Positions 1-8,788 of a DNA stretch of 41,047 bases are shown one piece after another. The notes beneath the pieces are model-generated. The model was not told the origin of the DNA, made no database searches, and was given only the letters and a program-made list of their open reading frames with translations. Position 1 is the stretch's first letter. Every line of letters starts with the position of its first letter. The stretch is from Clostridia bacterium (GTDB lineage: Bacteria; Bacillota; Clostridia; TANB77; CAG-508): positions 1-41,047 of the forward strand of contig JAGBEP010000018.1 in the NCBI GenBank assembly GCA_017936925.1, in the 5' to 3' direction. The position numbers and the translations under genes are program-made.

Positions 1-78
1 AAAGAATATATAGATATTGTAAAAGATTGGTTATTATTTTATAATACAGTACGAATAAAAAATAGAGACTACATTTAA
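1..78 (+). CDS. C-terminal end of an unidentified protein (partial)
   Basis: The first 78 bases read open in frame 1 and end at TAA, giving a 25-residue tail with the pattern IVKDWLLFYNTVRIKN. The aromatic/basic pattern is reminiscent of C-termini of DDE transposases of the IS3 type, but the fragment is far too short to assign. The stop lies inside the left arm of a perfect hairpin that follows. Its start is outside the window. It could equally be the end of an ordinary gene or a spurious open frame. Confidence 0.35.
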   Translation, partial: KEYIDIVKDWLLFYNTVRIKNRDYI

Positions 79-128
79 TCGTAGTCTCTATCCACCAAAT
101 AGTTTTTTATTATTAGTCTACTATTTGG
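63..128 (+). other. Two tandem stem-loops upstream of der
   Basis: A perfect 10-bp stem (TAGAGACTAC at 63-72, GTAGTCTCTA at 81-90, 8-nt loop) is followed five bases later by an 8-bp stem (CCAAATAG at 95-102, CTATTTGG at 121-128). A T6 run sits inside the second loop (103-108), so the first hairpin could act as a loose terminator for the upstream partial gene. The rest of 129-291 is A+T-rich leader for der with no convincing promoter pair. Confidence 0.5.
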
Positions 129-291
129 GGTTCACTTCAAATATTACTAGTCTTTTTTCATTTTAAAGAGTAAATTTAATATATTGTTAAGATGTGTATA
201 AAATTAATATATTTCGTATAATTTAATTTATAGTTGAAATTTGGAGAGAAGTAGTATAAAATGTTTGTACTTAATGAAATGAGGTGAATAA

Positions 292-1623
292 ATGTCAAAA
301 CCAGTAGTTGCTATTGTTGGAAGACCTAATGTTGGTAAATCAACGTTTTTTAATTATATAGTTGGTCAAAGAATTTCTATTGTTGAGGATACACCTGGAG
401 TTACTAGAGATAGAGTTTATGCTGAATCAAATTGGCGTGGAAGAGATTTTACGGTTATTGATACAGCCGGAATTGAAGAATCAACAGGGGATACAATAGT
501 GGATCAAATGCGAGAACAAGTTAATATTGCTATTTCGGTTGCAGATGTTATTGTGTTTTTAACAGATATAAAACAAGGCGTTACTGCAGCAGATGAAGAG
601 ATTGCTATGTTGCTAAAAAAATCTAAAAAGCCGATTGTTGTTGTTTGTAATAAGGCTGATAACTTTGGTGGAGATCCAATAGAACTTTATGAATTTTATA
701 ATTTAGGTTTAGGTACACCTATTGCTCTTTCAGCTGCTAATGCTATTGGCGTAGGTGATGTTTTAGATGCTATTTATGAGAATTTTCCTGAATCTAAAGA
801 TGATGAAGAAGATTCAGATGTTATAAAAGTTGCTGTTATTGGAAAACCTAATGCAGGAAAATCTTCTTTAATAAATAAAATTCTTGGAGAAAATAGAGTA
901 ATTGTTAGTGATGTTGCTGGAACTACTAGAGATGCAATAGATTCTGAATTTGAAAATGAGTTTGGAAAATATGTTTTTATAGATACGGCGGGAATTAGAA
1001 GAAAAAGTAAAATTAAAGAAAATATTGAAAAATATAGTGTAATGAGATCAAATTTAGCTATAGAAAGAGCTGATGTTTGTATTGCAATGATAGATGCTAC
1101 GGAAGGAGTTAGTGAACAAGATTCTAAGATAATTGGTGAAGCTCATGAAGCTGGAAAAGGTCTTATTATAGCTGTAAATAAATGGGATGAGGTTTCTAAA
1201 GATACACATACAATTGAAAGATTTAAAAAGGAAATTTATAATGAATTGCCTTTTGCCACATATGCTCCGATAATATTTATTTCTGCTAAAACTGGTCAGA
1301 GGGTTCATAAACTATTTGAACTGATTAATAATGTTGCTAATCAAAATGCTTTAAGAATTTCTACAGCGGTTTTAAATCAAGTTATTAATGAAGCTATAGC
1401 AGTTGTTCAACCACCATCAGATAAAGGAAAGAGACTTAAAATTTTCTATGGAACACAGGCTACTACAAAACCACCAACATTCGTTATATTTGTAAATAGA
1501 AAAGAACTTTTCCATTTTTCGTATGAAAGATATTTAGTAAATTGTATAAGAAATAATTTTGGATTAGAAGGAACTCCAGTTAGAATTATTGTTAGAGAAA
1601 AAAATGAAAAAGTAGAAGAATAA
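292..1623 (+). CDS. der: Ribosome biogenesis GTPase Der (EngA)
   Basis: Der is an essential GTPase with two G domains that acts in maturation of the 50S ribosomal subunit in the cytoplasm. Both G domains are visible: P-loop GRPNVGKST at residues 10-18, DTAG at 57-60 and NKAD at 120-123 in the first; GKPNAGKSS at 184-192, DTAG at 231-234 and NKWD at 296-299 in the second. A KH-like C-terminal domain follows from about residue 355. The 443-residue length is normal for the family. The start is ATG 292, preceded by GAGGTGA. It opens a co-directional cluster with plsY (30-nt gap) and gpsA, an arrangement common in Clostridia. All motifs are intact, so this gene is a good reading-frame control for the prophage. 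Confidence 0.98.
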   Translation: MSKPVVAIVGRPNVGKSTFFNYIVGQRISIVEDTPGVTRDRVYAESNWRGRDFTVIDTAGIEESTGDTIVDQMREQVNIAISVADVIVFLTDIKQGVTAADEEIAMLLKKSKKPIVVVCNKADNFGGDPIELYEFYNLGLGTPIALSAANAIGVGDVLDAIYENFPESKDDEEDSDVIKVAVIGKPNAGKSSLINKILGENRVIVSDVAGTTRDAIDSEFENEFGKYVFIDTAGIRRKSKIKENIEKYSVMRSNLAIERADVCIAMIDATEGVSEQDSKIIGEAHEAGKGLIIAVNKWDEVSKDTHTIERFKKEIYNELPFATYAPIIFISAKTGQRVHKLFELINNVANQNALRISTAVLNQVINEAIAVVQPPSDKGKRLKIFYGTQATTKPPTFVIFVNRKELFHFSYERYLVNCIRNNFGLEGTPVRIIVREKNEKVEE

Positions 1624-1652
1624 AGTTCAAAAGATAAGGGGGATACAGAGTT

Positions 1653-2270
1653 ATGGTTGCATGTTGCATATTAACAGCGGTACTTGCATATTTTATAGGA
1701 AGTATTAGTTTTTCTGTAATTTTTACTAAAAAAATCGCAGGTTTTGATGTTAGAGAAAAGGGAAGTAAAAATGCAGGTAGTACAAATGTACTTCGTACAG
1801 CAGGCAAAAAGGTTGCTTTACTTACATTAGTATGTGATATTCTAAAAGGGGTAGTAGCAATTTTACTTGCTAAATTAATAGGCTATATTGATCATTTTGA
1901 ACATGTAGAATATTTGATTCAAATTGCAGGGATAGCAGTTGTTTTAGGACATACATTTCCAATTTTCTTTGGTTTTAAAGGAGGAAAAGGTGTTGCTACA
2001 AGTTTGGGGATTATATTACTTATAAATTGGCAGATTGGATTGATTTGTCTTGTGTTTGCATTAGTTTTAATAATACTTTCTAGAATGGTTTCATTAGGTT
2101 CTGTTTCAGCAGCAATTTTATTTCCAGTATTAACATTGTTTATTACTGATAATTATTTAGTTCCAGGTGATTATAGAATTTTTGGTATATTACTTGGTAT
2201 ATTTGTCTGCTTTAACCATAGATCTAATATAAAAAGATTATTAAAAGGTGAAGAAAATAAAATATTTTAG
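1653..2270 (+). CDS. plsY: Glycerol-3-phosphate acyltransferase PlsY
   Basis: PlsY is an integral membrane enzyme that transfers an acyl group from acyl-phosphate to the sn-1 position of glycerol-3-phosphate, the first step of phospholipid synthesis. The 205 residues are mostly hydrophobic, with about five membrane segments. Family motifs are present: GSISFSVIF followed by FDVREKGSKNAGSTNVLR near residues 17-50, and GHTFPIFFGFKGGKGVAT near residues 100-117, the loops that bind the phosphates. Start ATG 1653 follows AAGGGGG at good spacing. The next gene, gpsA, makes its substrate, so the pair forms a functional unit. Confidence 0.97.
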   Translation: MVACCILTAVLAYFIGSISFSVIFTKKIAGFDVREKGSKNAGSTNVLRTAGKKVALLTLVCDILKGVVAILLAKLIGYIDHFEHVEYLIQIAGIAVVLGHTFPIFFGFKGGKGVATSLGIILLINWQIGLICLVFALVLIILSRMVSLGSVSAAILFPVLTLFITDNYLVPGDYRIFGILLGIFVCFNHRSNIKRLLKGEENKIF

Positions 2271-2287
2271 AATACAAAGGAGAGATT

Positions 2288-3271
2288 ATGAGAAAAATAT
2301 CAATTATAGGAAGTGGTAGCTGGGGAGTTGCCTTAGGAATTTATTTAGCGGGGCAAGGACATGATGTTAAAATTTGGTCTTTCTCTGAAGAAGAAAAAGA
2401 TTTAATTAACAATGAAAGAAAATGTAAGTTTTTGCCAAAAGCAGTTATTCCAGAAGGAGTTTATTGCTCTACTGATGTTAAAGAAGTATTAGAAGGAACA
2501 GAACTTATATTGCATGTAACACCTTCAAAGTTCACGAGAGACGTAATAAAGCAATATAAAGATTTCGTAAAAGATCAGGGAGTAGTTATATGTTCAAAAG
2601 GATTTGAAGCTGCAACTTTAAAAACTCTTGATGATGTCGCAAAAGAAGAATTACCTAATAGTAAAATAGGAGTTCTTTCTGGACCTAGTCATGCAGAAGA
2701 AGTTTCAGTATTAATTCCTACAGCTTTAGTTGTTGCTTCAGAATATAAAGAATTATCAGATATGGTTGTTGACATTTTTAAAAGTGATAAAATGAGAATG
2801 TATACATCAAAAGATGTTAAGGGAGTTGAACTAGGAGGAGCTTTAAAAAATATTATAGCTTTTTGTGCTGGTGTATCAGCAGGATTAAATCTAGGGGACA
2901 ATACGTTTGCAGCATTAGTTACAAGAGGATTAGTTGAAATATCAAGATTAGGTGTAGCTCTTGGAGGAAATAAAGAAACTTTTTATGGACTTACTGGTTT
3001 AGGAGATTTAATTGTTACTTGTAGTAGCATGCATAGTAGAAATAGAAGAGCAGGTATGCTTATAGGTCAAGGAAAAACAATTGAAGAAACAAGAAAAGAA
3101 GTAGGTATGACAATTGAAAGTATTGATAACATTGAAGTTGCATATAAATTAGCGAAGATGTATAATATAGAAGTACCTATTATTAATGCGGTGTACGAGG
3201 TTTTGTTTAATAGTTTAGATCCAAAAGAAGCTGTAACAATGCTTATGACAAGAGATTTAAAAGAAGAATAA
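2288..3271 (+). CDS. gpsA: NAD(P)H-dependent glycerol-3-phosphate dehydrogenase
   Basis: GpsA reduces dihydroxyacetone phosphate to sn-glycerol-3-phosphate, the backbone used by PlsY next door. The N-terminal Rossmann motif GSGSWG is at residues 8-13. The substrate-binding and catalytic block includes VELGGALKN (catalytic Lys) and the downstream GLTGLGDLIVTC motif, both characteristic of the family. Length 327 residues is standard. It starts 18 nt after the plsY stop, behind AAAGGAGAG, consistent with one operon. Confidence 0.98.
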   Translation: MRKISIIGSGSWGVALGIYLAGQGHDVKIWSFSEEEKDLINNERKCKFLPKAVIPEGVYCSTDVKEVLEGTELILHVTPSKFTRDVIKQYKDFVKDQGVVICSKGFEAATLKTLDDVAKEELPNSKIGVLSGPSHAEEVSVLIPTALVVASEYKELSDMVVDIFKSDKMRMYTSKDVKGVELGGALKNIIAFCAGVSAGLNLGDNTFAALVTRGLVEISRLGVALGGNKETFYGLTGLGDLIVTCSSMHSRNRRAGMLIGQGKTIEETRKEVGMTIESIDNIEVAYKLAKMYNIEVPIINAVYEVLFNSLDPKEAVTMLMTRDLKEE

Positions 3272-3293
3272 AAATTATAAGGAGGAGTTTAGA

Positions 3294-3908
3294 ATGGGGT
3301 TTTTAGATGGATTAAGTAAAAAAAGCGCAGAAATTTCTAGCAGTTTACAAGAAAGCATGAATAAGTCACAAAGAGAAAGTAGATGTAAAAAAACAATTAA
3401 TGAAAATAAATCTAAAATTGAAAAAATATATTTTGAGATTGGTAAAAAAGTATATGAAACAAGAGAAGTAAATGAAGAATTAATGACATATATTAATACT
3501 AAAATTGAAGAAATTGATACTATGAGTAAAGAGAACGAAGAATTAAGAAAAGAAGTATTATTATTAAACAATAAAAAATTATGTCCAAATTGTGGAGCTG
3601 AAGTTGATATAAATACTACATTTTGTCCACAATGTGGAAAAGAACAAGAAAAAATTGAAGTTGAACCATTTATTCCAAATGGAAAAAGAAAATGCTCTGG
3701 ATGTGGTGAAATAATTGATGATAAAAATGTGTTTTGCCCTAAATGTGGAGCTAAAAAAGAAGTAGCAGATGAAGAAAAAGAAGATAATGCTGTTGCTTCT
3801 GAGGAAGTTATTCCTGAAGGAAAAAGAAAATGTTCTGGATGTGGTGAGATAATCGATGATAGTGATATGTTTTGTGCAAATTGTGGAACAAAAAAAGAAG
3901 ATAAATAA
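3294..3908 (+). CDS. Coiled-coil protein with three zinc ribbons
   Basis: A 204-residue soluble protein. Residues 1-90 are charged and helical, with coiled-coil character. The C-terminal half has three CxxC...CxxC zinc ribbons: Cys97/100/111/114, Cys134/137/148/151 and Cys180/183/194/197. The second and third ribbons are near copies ([12 protein letters not shown]), showing internal duplication. This architecture is common in Clostridia, but the function is not established. Start ATG 3294 follows AAGGAGGAG. It sits 22 nt after gpsA and 17 nt before dtd and may be cotranscribed with them. It may bind zinc or act as an adaptor; no enzymatic motif is seen. Confidence 0.85.
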   Translation: MGFLDGLSKKSAEISSSLQESMNKSQRESRCKKTINENKSKIEKIYFEIGKKVYETREVNEELMTYINTKIEEIDTMSKENEELRKEVLLLNNKKLCPNCGAEVDINTTFCPQCGKEQEKIEVEPFIPNGKRKCSGCGEIIDDKNVFCPKCGAKKEVADEEKEDNAVASEEVIPEGKRKCSGCGEIIDDSDMFCANCGTKKEDK

Positions 3909-3925
3909 GAGTTAAGGTAAAGAAA

Positions 3926-4363
3926 ATGAGATTAGTAATACAGAGAGTGAATAATGCTTCAGTAACAGTAGATAAAAAAATTACAGGAAAGATAGAAAAA
4001 GGATTTTTAGTATTGTTAGGTGTTACTCACTCAGATACAAAAGAAACTGCTGATTATTTAGTAAAAAAATTGTGTAATTTAAGAGTTTTTATGGACGAAA
4101 ATGAAAAAATGAATTTATCAATAAAAGATATTGATGGAGAATTACTAGTAGTTTCACAATTTACATTATATGCAGATTGTCAAAAGGGAAATAGACCAAG
4201 TTTTGTAAATAGTGCTAAACCAGATATTGCGAATGAGCTTTATGAATATTTTGTTGAAAAATGTAAAAGTGAAGTGAAAAATGTTCAAACTGGAATTTTT
4301 GCTGCACACATGAAGGTAGAACTTTTAAATGATGGACCTGTTACAATTATTTTAGAAAAATAA
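3926..4363 (+). CDS. dtd: D-aminoacyl-tRNA deacylase
   Basis: Dtd hydrolyses D-aminoacyl-tRNAs (and Gly-tRNA-Ala) to keep D-amino acids out of proteins. The sequence starts [13 protein letters not shown] and contains the [17 protein letters not shown] motif near residues 77-93 and the Gly-cisPro loop (NDGPVTI) at the C-terminus, which together form the active site at the dimer interface. The 145-residue length is typical. Its stop abuts the stop of the convergent gene at 4364, with no intergenic space. Confidence 0.97.
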   Translation: MRLVIQRVNNASVTVDKKITGKIEKGFLVLLGVTHSDTKETADYLVKKLCNLRVFMDENEKMNLSIKDIDGELLVVSQFTLYADCQKGNRPSFVNSAKPDIANELYEYFVEKCKSEVKNVQTGIFAAHMKVELLNDGPVTIILEK

Positions 4364-4639
4364 TTAATAGGGATATCTTTCGTAGAGATATTTGACAATT
4401 TCATTTAAATTTGAATTTGTTACTTTTAAAAAAAGGTCTTCATCTAAATTTATCCAAGCTGAAATATTATATTTGTCATTATTGTCAATGATGGCACTTA
4501 ATAAATCTATCATTTCAATTGGATTTTCAAAGGAAAAATTTTCTATTGATTTATCAAATTTTTTATTATAAAATTTTTCTAGAAAAGATAAAAGCTTAGA
4601 ATTATCTTGGCACATTAGATTTATTGTAGGTTTTGTCAT
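4364..4639 (-). CDS. Hypothetical protein, 91 aa
   Basis: A small acidic cytoplasmic protein with no signal peptide or membrane segment and no family I recognise. It reads leftward and converges on dtd stop-to-stop. A Shine-Dalgarno-like AGAGGT lies at good spacing upstream of ATG 4639, and codon use (A/T-ending, AGA absent) resembles its neighbours, which supports a real gene. Function unknown. Confidence 0.7.
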   Translation of the reverse strand: MTKPTINLMCQDNSKLLSFLEKFYNKKFDKSIENFSFENPIEMIDLLSAIIDNNDKYNISAWINLDEDLFLKVTNSNLNEIVKYLYERYPY

Positions 4640-4739
4640 AATAGATACCTCTTTTTTGTAAAATAAAATTAATAAATGTTATTTTAAGAGTAGTATTTGC
4701 AGAAAAAATGATAAAATGCAAAAAAAACAAAAAAATCTA

Positions 4740-4769
4740 TTGCAATGTAATTTTTTTATATGTTATAAT
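4740..4769 (+). promoter_or_regulatory. Sigma-A promoter of the LPXTG gene
   Basis: TTGCAA at 4740-4745 and TATAAT at 4764-4769 are separated by 18 bp, 36 nt upstream of the ATG at 4805. An 8-base GAAGGAGT ribosome site follows. Confidence 0.75.
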
Positions 4770-4804
4770 ATTTATGTAGTAATAATGAACGAAGGAGTAG
4801 AGAT

Positions 4805-5149
4805 ATGAAGAGAGTAAGTAAATTAAAAATATTAACAGTTGTTGTAATGGTTATGTTGATTGTATTTTCAGCAAGAGCAAGTTTTGCACAAACTATTACA
4901 AGTAATCAATCAGTCACAAGTATTCAAAATTCTACAGGAAATACAGCAAATAATACATCTGTAAATAATGTTCAAACAAATAATACGACAAACAATACAC
5001 TTGTAAATAATGTTACTAATACTCCTGTAAATAATACTGTATTACCAGATACTGGTGCAGCATCTACAACTGGAATATTTGTATTGATGGCATTAACTTC
5101 TATATCTGCAATATATACATTTATAAAAGTTAGAAAATATAATATCTAA
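4805..5149 (+). CDS. Small secreted LPXTG cell-wall-anchored protein
   Basis: A 114-residue protein with a Sec signal peptide (basic start, hydrophobic core, cleavage likely after SFA at about residue 28). The mature part, residues 30-78, is low-complexity and very rich in Asn, Thr and Val, with repeated VNN/NNT units. A sortase sorting signal follows: LPDTG at residues 80-84, a hydrophobic segment at about 90-107 and a short basic tail (KVRKYNI). Sortase A would attach it to peptidoglycan. The mature region is so short and simple that it is probably a spacer or surface-coat peptide rather than an enzyme. It has its own promoter and terminator and is monocistronic. Confidence 0.88.
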   Translation: MKRVSKLKILTVVVMVMLIVFSARASFAQTITSNQSVTSIQNSTGNTANNTSVNNVQTNNTTNNTLVNNVTNTPVNNTVLPDTGAASTTGIFVLMALTSISAIYTFIKVRKYNI

Positions 5150-5176
5150 TGTTAGGTTTTAATTTGATAATTTTGT

Positions 5177-5202
5177 AAAGGATTACTTATGTAATCCTTT
5201 TT
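5177..5202 (+). terminator. Rho-independent terminator
   Basis: AAAGGATTAC (5177-5186), loop TTAT, GTAATCCTTT (5191-5200), then TT. A 10-bp perfect stem 27 nt after the LPXTG gene. Confidence 0.85.
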
Positions 5203-5253
5203 GTGGTGTTTATAATATGTGTTAAAATATATATTACATTTATGTTACATTTA

Positions 5254-5282
5254 TTGAAAAAAGAGTATGCATGAAATATAAT
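5254..5282 (+). promoter_or_regulatory. Sigma-A promoter of the HD-domain gene
   Basis: TTGAAA at 5254-5259, a 17-bp spacer and a perfect TATAAT at 5277-5282. Transcription would begin near 5289. That rules out the upstream GTG at 5285 and fixes the start of the next gene at ATG 5312. Confidence 0.8.
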
Positions 5283-5311
5283 GTGTGCATATTATAAGTG
5301 GAGGAAAAATT

Positions 5312-6100
5312 ATGGCTACTTTTGCTCAATATATTTTGAATGAACCAGATTTCGTAAAAAAAATAGAAATAGCTAGTTTTCTAAAGAAGAAGCAAAATAC
5401 ATATTTTAATACTTCTGTAATTATGAAAGCAGAAATAGCTAGAGAATTTATGTCTACAATGAAGATAGACGTCGATCAAAATATGGTTTTAACTGCAGCT
5501 CTTTTATATGATTGCCTAAAAATTGATTCTCCAGAAGAAATTACTAGATTACAAAATTCTCAAGAAAAATATAGGCGATATTTAAAAGCGTTAGGATTTG
5601 ATGATAGATTTTGTAAAATTTGTGCTGAACATTCTAGGGTTGGGCGAAATCCAAATGTGCCTAGAGAAAAAGAGGGAGACATATTAGAACTTGCAGAACA
5701 ATTTGGAGCTTTGTTAGTTCATAGGTCTGATAGATTAGCTTATAGTGTGCCAGAAGCATTAGAAATATTAGTTAATAAAAACATGAAAGGTATTAAAAAT
5801 ATTTATTTAGAACAATTTCAAGAATTTGTAGATATTATGGAAGATATTGAAATTATGCATTTAGGTTTGTTATCAAGATTTCAAAAAGATTTGAATTGTG
5901 TTACTAGAAATGATATTCCTGGGGCTGTTAGAGAAATATATGCTACAATGGAAAGAAATGAAGAAGCTTTTAGAAAAAGAGAAGCAGAACTAAGGATGGG
6001 TGGCAATTTATTAGACGAATTAAAGAAAGCTAGAGCAAAGTTGAAGTTATTTCAAGATGCTCCACTTTTACCAGGATTTAATTTAGATGATTTAAAATAA
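5312..6100 (+). CDS. HD-superfamily-like protein with degenerate active site
   Basis: A 262-residue helical protein. The order of helices and the segment TAALLYDCLKI (residues 61-71) resemble an HD phosphohydrolase, where LLHDIGK would be expected. Here the metal-binding His is Tyr66 while Asp67 is kept, so catalysis is doubtful. A second His-containing segment (CAEHSRVGRNPNVPRE) follows. Start ATG 5312 is chosen because GGAGG lies 7 nt upstream and the promoter start point lies downstream of the only alternative. It is monocistronic, with its own promoter and terminator. Function unknown; a nucleotide-binding or regulatory role is possible. Confidence 0.75.
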   Translation: MATFAQYILNEPDFVKKIEIASFLKKKQNTYFNTSVIMKAEIAREFMSTMKIDVDQNMVLTAALLYDCLKIDSPEEITRLQNSQEKYRRYLKALGFDDRFCKICAEHSRVGRNPNVPREKEGDILELAEQFGALLVHRSDRLAYSVPEALEILVNKNMKGIKNIYLEQFQEFVDIMEDIEIMHLGLLSRFQKDLNCVTRNDIPGAVREIYATMERNEEAFRKREAELRMGGNLLDELKKARAKLKLFQDAPLLPGFNLDDLK

Positions 6101-6109
6101 AAATAAATG

Positions 6110-6137
6110 GCTACATTTGATAAATGTAGCTTTTTTT
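6110..6137 (+). terminator. Rho-independent terminator
   Basis: GCTACATTT (6110-6118), a 3-nt loop, AAATGTAGC (6122-6130), then T7. It terminates the HD-like gene. Confidence 0.9.
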
Positions 6138-6170
6138 GTATATAAAAGTAAAAATTAGGAGGAAAGTTAA

Positions 6171-7364
6171 ATGTACGAAGTATTTGCAGATATGCATATT
6201 CATATAGGAAGAAGTGAGAACAATAAACCTATAAAAATTACAGCTGCTAGAAGTTTGAATTTTGCTAATATTGCGAAAGAATGCGTAAATAGAAAAGGAA
6301 TTAATATTGCTGGAATTATAGATTGTGCTTCGCCTTATGTTATTGAAGATATAGAAAACTTTTTGAAAAATGGGGAAGCATATGAAATAAAAGATGGTGG
6401 AATAATTTATAAGGATAAATTGTGCATTATTTTAGGGAGCGAAATTGAGACTTCAGAAACAAATGAAGATGGAAAAACGGGAAGTGCTCATAACCTTTGT
6501 TATTTTCCTAGTTTAAAGGATATTAAGGCATTTTCTACTGAAATGTCTAAACATATAAAAAATATAACATTAAGTTCTCAAAGAGCAGATATATCAGCTT
6601 ATGAACTGATAGATATTGTAAAAAAATGTAATGGAATATTAGTACCTGCTCACGCATTTACTCCTCATAAAAGCTTTTATGGAAATTGTACTCAGAGATT
6701 GGAAAGAATTTTTAAAGAAAAATATAAGGATATACCAGCAATAGAACTTGGTTTGAGTTCTGATACTTCTTATGCTGATAAAATTAGCGAATTATCAACA
6801 AAAACATTTTTGACAAACTCGGATGCTCATTCACTTCCTAAAATTGCGAGAGAATATAATAAGTTACAATTAGAAGATATTAGTTTTAAGGAATTTGTTA
6901 AAGCCTTGAAAAATGAGGATGGAAGAAAAATTCTTGCGAATTATGGAATGGATCCAAAGCTTGGAAAATATAATAGAACTTATTGTGAAATCTGTAAGAA
7001 AAATATTCCTGGGGATGCTCCAGTTACTGTTTGTGATTCTTGCGATAGTAGAAATATTACTATGGGAGTTTATGATAGAGTTGAAATGATAAAAGACAAA
7101 AAAGATACTAAAAGTCCCGAATTTAGACCAGAGTATGTCTATCAGATACCACTTACATTTGTTCCTGGACTTGGAGGAAAAACAATCGAAAAATTGTTAG
7201 ATACTTTTGATACAGAAATGAACATATTACATAAATTGTCTTATGATGATATAGAAGCAGCAATGGGAGAAAAAGTTGCAAGTAATATTGTTGCAGCTAG
7301 AGAAGGAAAAATGAATATTACTGCTGGTGGCGGCGGAGTATATGGAAAAATAACTAAAGAATAA
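6171..7364 (+). CDS. EndoQ-type PHP endonuclease (TIGR00375-like)
   Basis: A 397-residue protein. An N-terminal PHP phosphoesterase domain has the metal motif DMHIH (Asp7, His9, His11), further metal-binding candidates at His161, Asp218 and His220, a C4 zinc finger (Cys272/275/288/291) and a C-terminal helix-hairpin-helix segment around FVPGLGGKTIEKLL. This order is that of endonuclease Q, which nicks DNA 5' of deaminated bases (uracil, hypoxanthine) and abasic sites. Bacterial homologues include Bacillus YqxK-type proteins. Start ATG 6171 follows TTAGGAGGAAAG. It is the last protein gene before the tRNA used by the prophage. The EndoQ family assignment is fairly sure; the substrate in this organism is inferred. 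Confidence 0.85.
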   Translation: MYEVFADMHIHIGRSENNKPIKITAARSLNFANIAKECVNRKGINIAGIIDCASPYVIEDIENFLKNGEAYEIKDGGIIYKDKLCIILGSEIETSETNEDGKTGSAHNLCYFPSLKDIKAFSTEMSKHIKNITLSSQRADISAYELIDIVKKCNGILVPAHAFTPHKSFYGNCTQRLERIFKEKYKDIPAIELGLSSDTSYADKISELSTKTFLTNSDAHSLPKIAREYNKLQLEDISFKEFVKALKNEDGRKILANYGMDPKLGKYNRTYCEICKKNIPGDAPVTVCDSCDSRNITMGVYDRVEMIKDKKDTKSPEFRPEYVYQIPLTFVPGLGGKTIEKLLDTFDTEMNILHKLSYDDIEAAMGEKVASNIVAAREGKMNITAGGGGVYGKITKE

Positions 7365-7372
7365 AATGTCTA

Positions 7373-7400
7373 TTGCAAAAATGTTTAATTGTGCTATAAT
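7373..7400 (+). promoter_or_regulatory. Promoter of tRNA-Thr
   Basis: TTGCAA at 7373-7378, a 16-bp spacer and TATAAT at 7395-7400, 22 nt before the tRNA 5' end. Confidence 0.8.
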
Positions 7401-7422
7401 CATTTTTGCAAAGACTTTATAT

Positions 7423-7498
7423 GCCATTATAGCTCAGTTGGTAGAGCAACAGATTCGTAACCTGTAGGTCGGCGGTTCAATTCCGCCTAATGGCTCCA
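7423..7498 (+). tRNA. tRNA-Thr (anticodon CGT)
   Basis: A 76-nt cloverleaf. The acceptor stem GCCATTA pairs with TAATGGC. The D arm contains AGCTCAGTTGGTAGAGC. The anticodon arm is ACAGA-TTCGTAA-CCTGT with anticodon CGT (reads ACG) and one A-C mismatch next to the loop. The T arm GGCGG-TTCAATT-CCGCC is perfect, and TCCA at the 3' end means CCA is encoded. The prophage integrase gene lies immediately downstream, so the 3' half is the likely attB. Confidence 0.96.
7455..7498. other. Probable attL in the 3' half of tRNA-Thr
   Basis: The tRNA is followed after 71 bp by a tyrosine integrase gene and an uninterrupted prophage, the classic arrangement for integration into a tRNA 3' end that leaves the tRNA intact. 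The exact core cannot be defined here because the second copy (attR) was not found in the window. The core should be a direct repeat of part of 7455-7498 beyond position 41047. Confidence 0.55.
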
Positions 7499-7505
7499 GT
7501 GATAG

Positions 7506-7548
7506 AAAACTCTGCAACTCACTAAATATAAGTGGTTACAGAGTTTTT
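7506..7548. terminator. Bidirectional terminator between tRNA-Thr and integrase
   Basis: AAAACTCTG at 7506-7514 pairs with CAGAGTTTT at 7539-7547, and an inner AAC(T)CAC/GTGGTT stem extends it. It has T-runs in both orientations, so it can end both the rightward tRNA transcript and the leftward integrase transcript. Confidence 0.75.
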
Positions 7549-7569
7549 GCTTTGAGATTTAATGCAATT

Positions 7570-8749
7570 TTAATGCAACTGGCTAAAATATTGTTCTACT
7601 TTTTCAAATTCTTTTTCTTTATATTTATTAAATATTGAAGTGTATGTGTTTAAAGTAACTTGAATATCTTTATGCCCCAATATTTTTTGAAGCACGGCAG
7701 GATTCATATTCGCTTCAATACAACGTGTAGCAAAAGTATGACGTAGCATATGTGTATTTACTGTACTAGTTCTTAAATTAACATATGTATTATTAGATTT
7801 TCGTACCTTGCGAGTTGTTACTTTTATATTTGCATTTTTACATATTCGTTTAAAGTGTGAATTTATTACAGAAGGAAAAATAAACTTATCATTTTCTAAA
7901 AATAGATATCCTTCATAAGTGAGGTATTTTTCTAAAATAAGTTGTAATGGTAATAGAATTGGAATAGTTCGTACACCAGTTTCAGTTTTTGTACTAGTAC
8001 CTACAATTAATTCTCCATTAATATTTCGAGTTAAAGTTTTACTTACAGATATAATTTTTTTATCAAAATCTATATCATTAATATTTAATGCAAGAATCTC
8101 ACCAATTCGCATACCAGTATACAAAGCAATGTAAACTATATCTGTATATTTGTCATATCCGTTTTTCTAATTCTTGTAGTAATGATTTTTGCTCATCAAT
8201 TTCGAGGGCTATAACTTCTTTGTCTTTCTTTTGAGAAACAGGTTTTAAGACCGCACCTTTAATTGCAAATGGATCCTTATTAATATATTCGTTTAGCATT
8301 GCATAATTAAAGGCTTGTCTAATTAAAATACGAGTTTTTTCAATTGTTGAGTTAGCATAGTTTGTTAATGAACTTAAAGCTTTATTAATTTGATTTCTAT
8401 TAATTTGTTGAATAGGTAAATTAGCAATAGGAGATTTTTCAATTATTTTTTTTGTTTGTAAATTTCTACTGTAAGTTGTTTCTTTTATTTTATTTGCTTT
8501 TAAAGATTCATCTAAAAGTAAGTCAATGATTTCTAAAAGAGTTATATCATTCTTTTCAATATAACTTTTTGATTGAACTTCAGCTAATGCTTTTGTCATT
8601 TTTTCTTTAACTTCTTTACGAGTATTTCCGTACACAGACTTACGATTTAATTTTCCATTATCTTTTCTACCAATAACAAATTGACCAATCCATTTGTTTA
8701 ATTTCTCACTATAATATATAGTTCCTTCGCCATTACCTTTTTTAGACAT
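7570..8749 (-). CDS. int: Tyrosine-type phage integrase, needs a +1 frameshift
   Basis: Site-specific recombinase of the Tn916/phage type that integrates and excises the prophage. The N-terminal part (from ATG 8749, RBS GGAGG) has the arm-binding domain (GEGTIYY...KWIGQFV) and a SAM-like core-binding domain. The catalytic part has YTGMRIGE (Arg), HMLRHTF (His-x-x-Arg), LGHKDI (His) and the nucleophile Tyr in LNTYTSIF. The zero frame ends at TGA 8153-8155, right after GAA AAA CGG ATA. Skipping the C of CGG continues as GYDKYTDIVYIALYTGMRIGE, exactly what the family needs, giving about 392 residues. An indel in an A-run is the alternative. The gene points toward the tRNA, as expected of a tRNA-integrating phage. 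Confidence 0.9.
8158..8161 (-). other. CGG-A +1 frameshift site in int
   Basis: On the minus strand the codons are GAA AAA CGG ATA TGA. The functional frame resumes at GGA (C|GGA TAT GAC AAA). It is one of five sites of the same form in this prophage. Confidence 0.6.
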
Positions 8750-8788
8750 AAAAATACCTCCAATTTCAATAAATTTTAATAATTACTA

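Noticed and set aside
1..130. Insertion sequence end before der
   Set aside because: The partial protein is too short to identify as a transposase and no terminal inverted repeat or target duplication could be found.
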